Shown here: in pieces, positions 61,879-64,000 of the stretch
Position numbering within the stretch: the stretch's first letter is position 1
Layout: each line of letters starts with the position of its first letter
Notes under the pieces: model-generated
What the model was told of the DNA's origin: nothing
Database searches by the model: none
Seen by the model: the letters and a program-made list of their open reading frames with translations, nothing else
Source: Oxalobacteraceae bacterium OTU3CINTB1
GTDB taxonomy: Bacteria; Pseudomonadota; Gammaproteobacteria; Burkholderiales; Burkholderiaceae_D
DNA length: 64,000 nt
Direction of reading: 5' to 3'
Assembly: GCA_024123955.1 (NCBI GenBank)
Contig: CP099652.1
Location: 4,836,001-4,900,000, forward strand
Program-made: the position numbers and the translations under genes

Positions 61879-62337
61879 ATGAGCATTGTAAATTTTCCAC
61901 CCCGCAATCCCTCGGCAGCGCTGGCCACCTTACGCGGAAATCATGTCGGCATGCGCGTCCCGGACTTCGATGCGAGCGTGACTTGGTTCATCGAAAAACT
62001 TGATTTCCGCGTGGTTCATATCTGGCCGCACGAGGATTTAAGACTCGCTTACATGGCGCCCGCCGACGACGAGTTCATGATTGAGATCATCGGCGACGGT
62101 ACGCCGCAGCCAGTGCCGAAGCCGTCATGGAGCGATTTGGACGACAGCCTGCGGCTGGCCGGCTACCACCACACTTGTTTCAACGTAGCGAATGTCGAGG
62201 AGACCGCTGCCGAGCTGCGTCGTCGCGGCGTGCGGATTGTCGCCGAGCCGTTCTCGCTGCCGGTGGTCGGTCGCAAACTGGCGTTCTTCGCCGACCCGTT
62301 CGGTAACCTGTTCGAGTTGGCAGAAGTCACCGGCTGA
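61879..62337 (+). CDS. VOC-superfamily (glyoxalase/dioxygenase-type) protein
   Basis: A 152-residue vicinal-oxygen-chelate protein: LRGNHVGMRVPDFDASVTWFIEKLDFRVVHIWPHEDLRLAYMAPADDEFMIEIIGDG and GYHHTCFNVANVEETAAELRRRGVRIVAEPFSLPVVGRKLAFFADPFGNLFELAEV. The metal-binding positions (His in RGNHVGM, Glu in MIEIIG, His in YHHTCF, Glu in LFELAEV) are visible. TAGGAG ribosome site. Last gene of the plus-strand run; substrate unknown. Confidence 0.85.
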   Translation: MSIVNFPPRNPSAALATLRGNHVGMRVPDFDASVTWFIEKLDFRVVHIWPHEDLRLAYMAPADDEFMIEIIGDGTPQPVPKPSWSDLDDSLRLAGYHHTCFNVANVEETAAELRRRGVRIVAEPFSLPVVGRKLAFFADPFGNLFELAEVTG

Positions 62338-62364
62338 TTCCGGAGCAATTCAAGCCGGCGCTGT

Positions 62365-63321
62365 TCAATCAATGCGCAGGACAGCCTTGCCCTTGAACCG
62401 GCGCTTCATCAGCGCACGCGCTACCTCGTCAATGTCATGCCAGGATTGTGTTCGATCGATGATCGACGTCAGCAATCCCGTCCGCAGTAGCGAGAGGAGC
62501 TGGTCGAGGTGTGGACCAGCGCCGCCGCTCTCGTCGCGGGTAAGCTCTTCGATCAGGAAGAAGCCGTAAAGCGACGTTCCGCCGAAGGCGCCGCCAGAAC
62601 CCAAACGGAACAACTTCGCATCGAACGTCGTCAGTTCCTCGCCGCCGGCGTCGCCGAACTGCACGCACACGCCGCGGGGGGCCAGGCATTGCAGCAGAGT
62701 CCCTAAGAATCGCCCCCCCACCCCATCGAGTATCAAATCGTATGGCCCCCGCCGCAACGCCTCGTCCTCGCCGATAGCGACGCAATCCGCACCCAGGCTG
62801 GACAACAACGACGCGTCGGCTTCCTTTCGAACGTAAGCTGTCACGTGGGCGCCGGCCACTGCCGCAAGCTGAATGGCGAACATCCCAACACCGCCAGTGG
62901 CCGCCGTCACCAGGACCTTTTGCGCGCGTCCCACGGATTTTTTCGATAAGGCGAGCAGCGCCGTCACGCCCGCGACGGGTAACGTTGCAGCGACTTCGAG
63001 GCTGACCTCGTCGGGAACCGCCGCCAGCAAGCGCGGCGCCACAACGACTCGTTCGGCCCAAGCTCCTTCAAATTTCAGGCCTGCCACGCGGTCTCCTTGT
63101 GTGAACGGCGATCCCGTCGGGGCGGACTCGACTATCCCGGCGAAGTCCCATCCTGGCCGATAGCCCGCAGGTGCTGCCAGCGCGCCGCGGATCTCGCCAT
63201 TATTAAGTGAAAAGGCCTTAACGGCGACTGTCACCTCAGAAGACGTCGATTCCGGAGGGTCGCATTCGACAATCGATAGACGTTTCTCGCCGGCTTCCGC
63301 CGTTACAGTTACTGCTCGCAT
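62365..63321 (-). CDS. MDR-family NADP-dependent oxidoreductase
   Basis: 318 residues: MRAVTVTAEAGEKRLSIVECDPPE, GWDFAGIVESAPTGSPFTQGDRVAG and cofactor loop VLVTAATGGVGMFAIQLAAVAGAHVTAYV. It is a zinc-free quinone-oxidoreductase-like MDR. GGAGAAG precedes the ATG, so the longer upstream frame (56 residues) is rejected. Convergent with the VOC gene and divergent from the truncated gene at the window end. Confidence 0.86.
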   Translation of the reverse strand: MRAVTVTAEAGEKRLSIVECDPPESTSSEVTVAVKAFSLNNGEIRGALAAPAGYRPGWDFAGIVESAPTGSPFTQGDRVAGLKFEGAWAERVVVAPRLLAAVPDEVSLEVAATLPVAGVTALLALSKKSVGRAQKVLVTAATGGVGMFAIQLAAVAGAHVTAYVRKEADASLLSSLGADCVAIGEDEALRRGPYDLILDGVGGRFLGTLLQCLAPRGVCVQFGDAGGEELTTFDAKLFRLGSGGAFGGTSLYGFFLIEELTRDESGGAGPHLDQLLSLLRTGLLTSIIDRTQSWHDIDEVARALMKRRFKGKAVLRID

Positions 63322-63570
63322 TTGCTTCTCCAATGTAAGTTGATAACGCGTAAATACGTCTTCGGGCTTACTCAACAGAATATCATCGCCCCTACGCCGC
63401 GGCAGTATCGGCACCCGAGATACTGCTTCGCTCAAAGTGGAACAGATAGTTAATACGGAGTGACATTCGCGTTCCTGATTTCGCCCCACAGCGTGTCTTG
63501 AAATGACACTACCGCATCCAGTGATAACTCAGCATAATCAGAATCGACACGATGCCCACCCCACAATTTT

Positions 63571-64000
63571 ATGGAAAAAAACATGCAACCAACGTTAGAG
63601 AATTTCCCTGTCGGCATAGAGATCGACGTCACTTACCCAAGCTTTAAAGTCAACATCAAGCTCCTGTCGGTAACGCAACTGGAGTTCCAAATTAAGGAAG
63701 GACCGTTTGCCAGAACCGAGGTGGTCGATACACATGTCGTCCCCTTGGGCAACAGTCTTTTCGCGGTCAGCTGGCAAGAGCACGATGGCGCCACGGTGAC
63801 GAACGTCCAGGACTATGATCGTGGCCTGATCCATTCACACGCGGCCCTGACCAACGGTCAGTTTATGCGGATGACGGGGACATTCGAGGTTATCCGCCCA
63901 GCCGATGTCGAGAATGATCATCGCCCCGAGCGCAACAAGGCGCTCGTGCTCGAGGCAATGCTCTCACTCTTCCAGCGACGTGATGCGTCGGCGGTGGATC
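63571..64000 (+). CDS. MoaF-like/SnoaL-like protein (truncated by the window end)
   Basis: The visible 143 codons start MEKNMQPTLENFPVGIEIDV and continue with a beta-barrel-like MoaF-related pattern (TQLEFQIKEGPFARTEVVDTHVVPLGNSLFAVSWQEHDGATVTNVQDYDRG...). From RNKALVLEAMLSLFQRRDASAVD an NTF2/SnoaL-like helix begins, suggesting a two-domain protein. A second start at 63583 is possible. The 3' part is outside the window, so the call is provisional. Confidence 0.5.
   Translation, partial: MEKNMQPTLENFPVGIEIDVTYPSFKVNIKLLSVTQLEFQIKEGPFARTEVVDTHVVPLGNSLFAVSWQEHDGATVTNVQDYDRGLIHSHAALTNGQFMRMTGTFEVIRPADVENDHRPERNKALVLEAMLSLFQRRDASAVD

Overview
The window looks like chromosomal DNA of a high-GC betaproteobacterium of the Oxalobacteraceae (Massilia/Duganella/Janthinobacterium type). 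This rests on the codon use, the gene set and the gene neighbourhoods (leuA of the 560-residue class, egtB-egtD, FdhF/YdeP with fdhD, a DUF1800-DUF1501 pair, Ala/Lys-rich histone-like proteins) and is an inference. I see no rRNA, tRNA, insertion sequence, prophage or CRISPR array. Long open frames lying antisense to real genes are GC-driven shadows and were left out.

Left part (1-42.9 kb), mostly core-like. It begins with an isochorismatase-family hydrolase, a LysR/SDR divergent pair and a VapBC locus whose toxin is broken. Next comes leuA, preceded by a leader region with two leucine-rich mini-ORFs. An iron-uptake block on the minus strand (ECF sigma, FecR, TonB receptor with STN domain, PepSY protein, DUF3649) has a near-ideal Fur box at its head. 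It is followed by a GNAT gene, egtD-egtB (ergothioneine) and a PhnD/PhnC/PhnE/PhnE-type ABC operon ending in a LolD-like ATPase. After that come a secreted TPR protein, the DUF1800/DUF1501 pair, a PAS-GGDEF-EAL protein, a TetR/DUF1348 operon, a FdhF/YdeP oxidoreductase with fdhD, an OlsB-like acyltransferase and an H1-like protein. A long minus-strand signalling run (GGDEF protein, ppx, solute-binding protein, hybrid kinase, response regulator) leads to a spermidine-synthase-like protein. The section ends with a LacI regulator divergent from glucarate dehydratase.

Right part (42.9-64 kb), accessory-like. It is a chain of small regulator-plus-enzyme modules: ArsR with a quinone-oxidoreductase-like MDR and a small monooxygenase-like protein; TetR with an SGNH hydrolase; an SDR; a solute-binding protein without a signal peptide; a DUF885 protein; a DUF985 cupin; AraC; and two paralogous LysR genes. 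One LysR precedes an azoreductase-SnoaL fusion and an S41-like protein. The other is divergent from an amidohydrolase, an outer-membrane porin, a pirin and a VOC protein. An MDR oxidoreductase and a truncated MoaF/SnoaL-like gene close the window. Several of these modules carry clear palindromic operators, and there are traces of internal duplication (a shared 45-base upstream block at 47.7 and 52.7 kb, an SGNH tail remnant at 51.1 kb, and the LysR paralogues).

The most interesting signals are the two-part leucine leader upstream of leuA, two promoters placed so that their transcripts would be leaderless (leader peptide and arsR), a LacI repressor with a histone-H1-like tail, the azoreductase-SnoaL fusion, a nested inverted repeat at 57.5 kb, and a palindromic repeat that supplies the stop codon of a gene at 40.1 kb.
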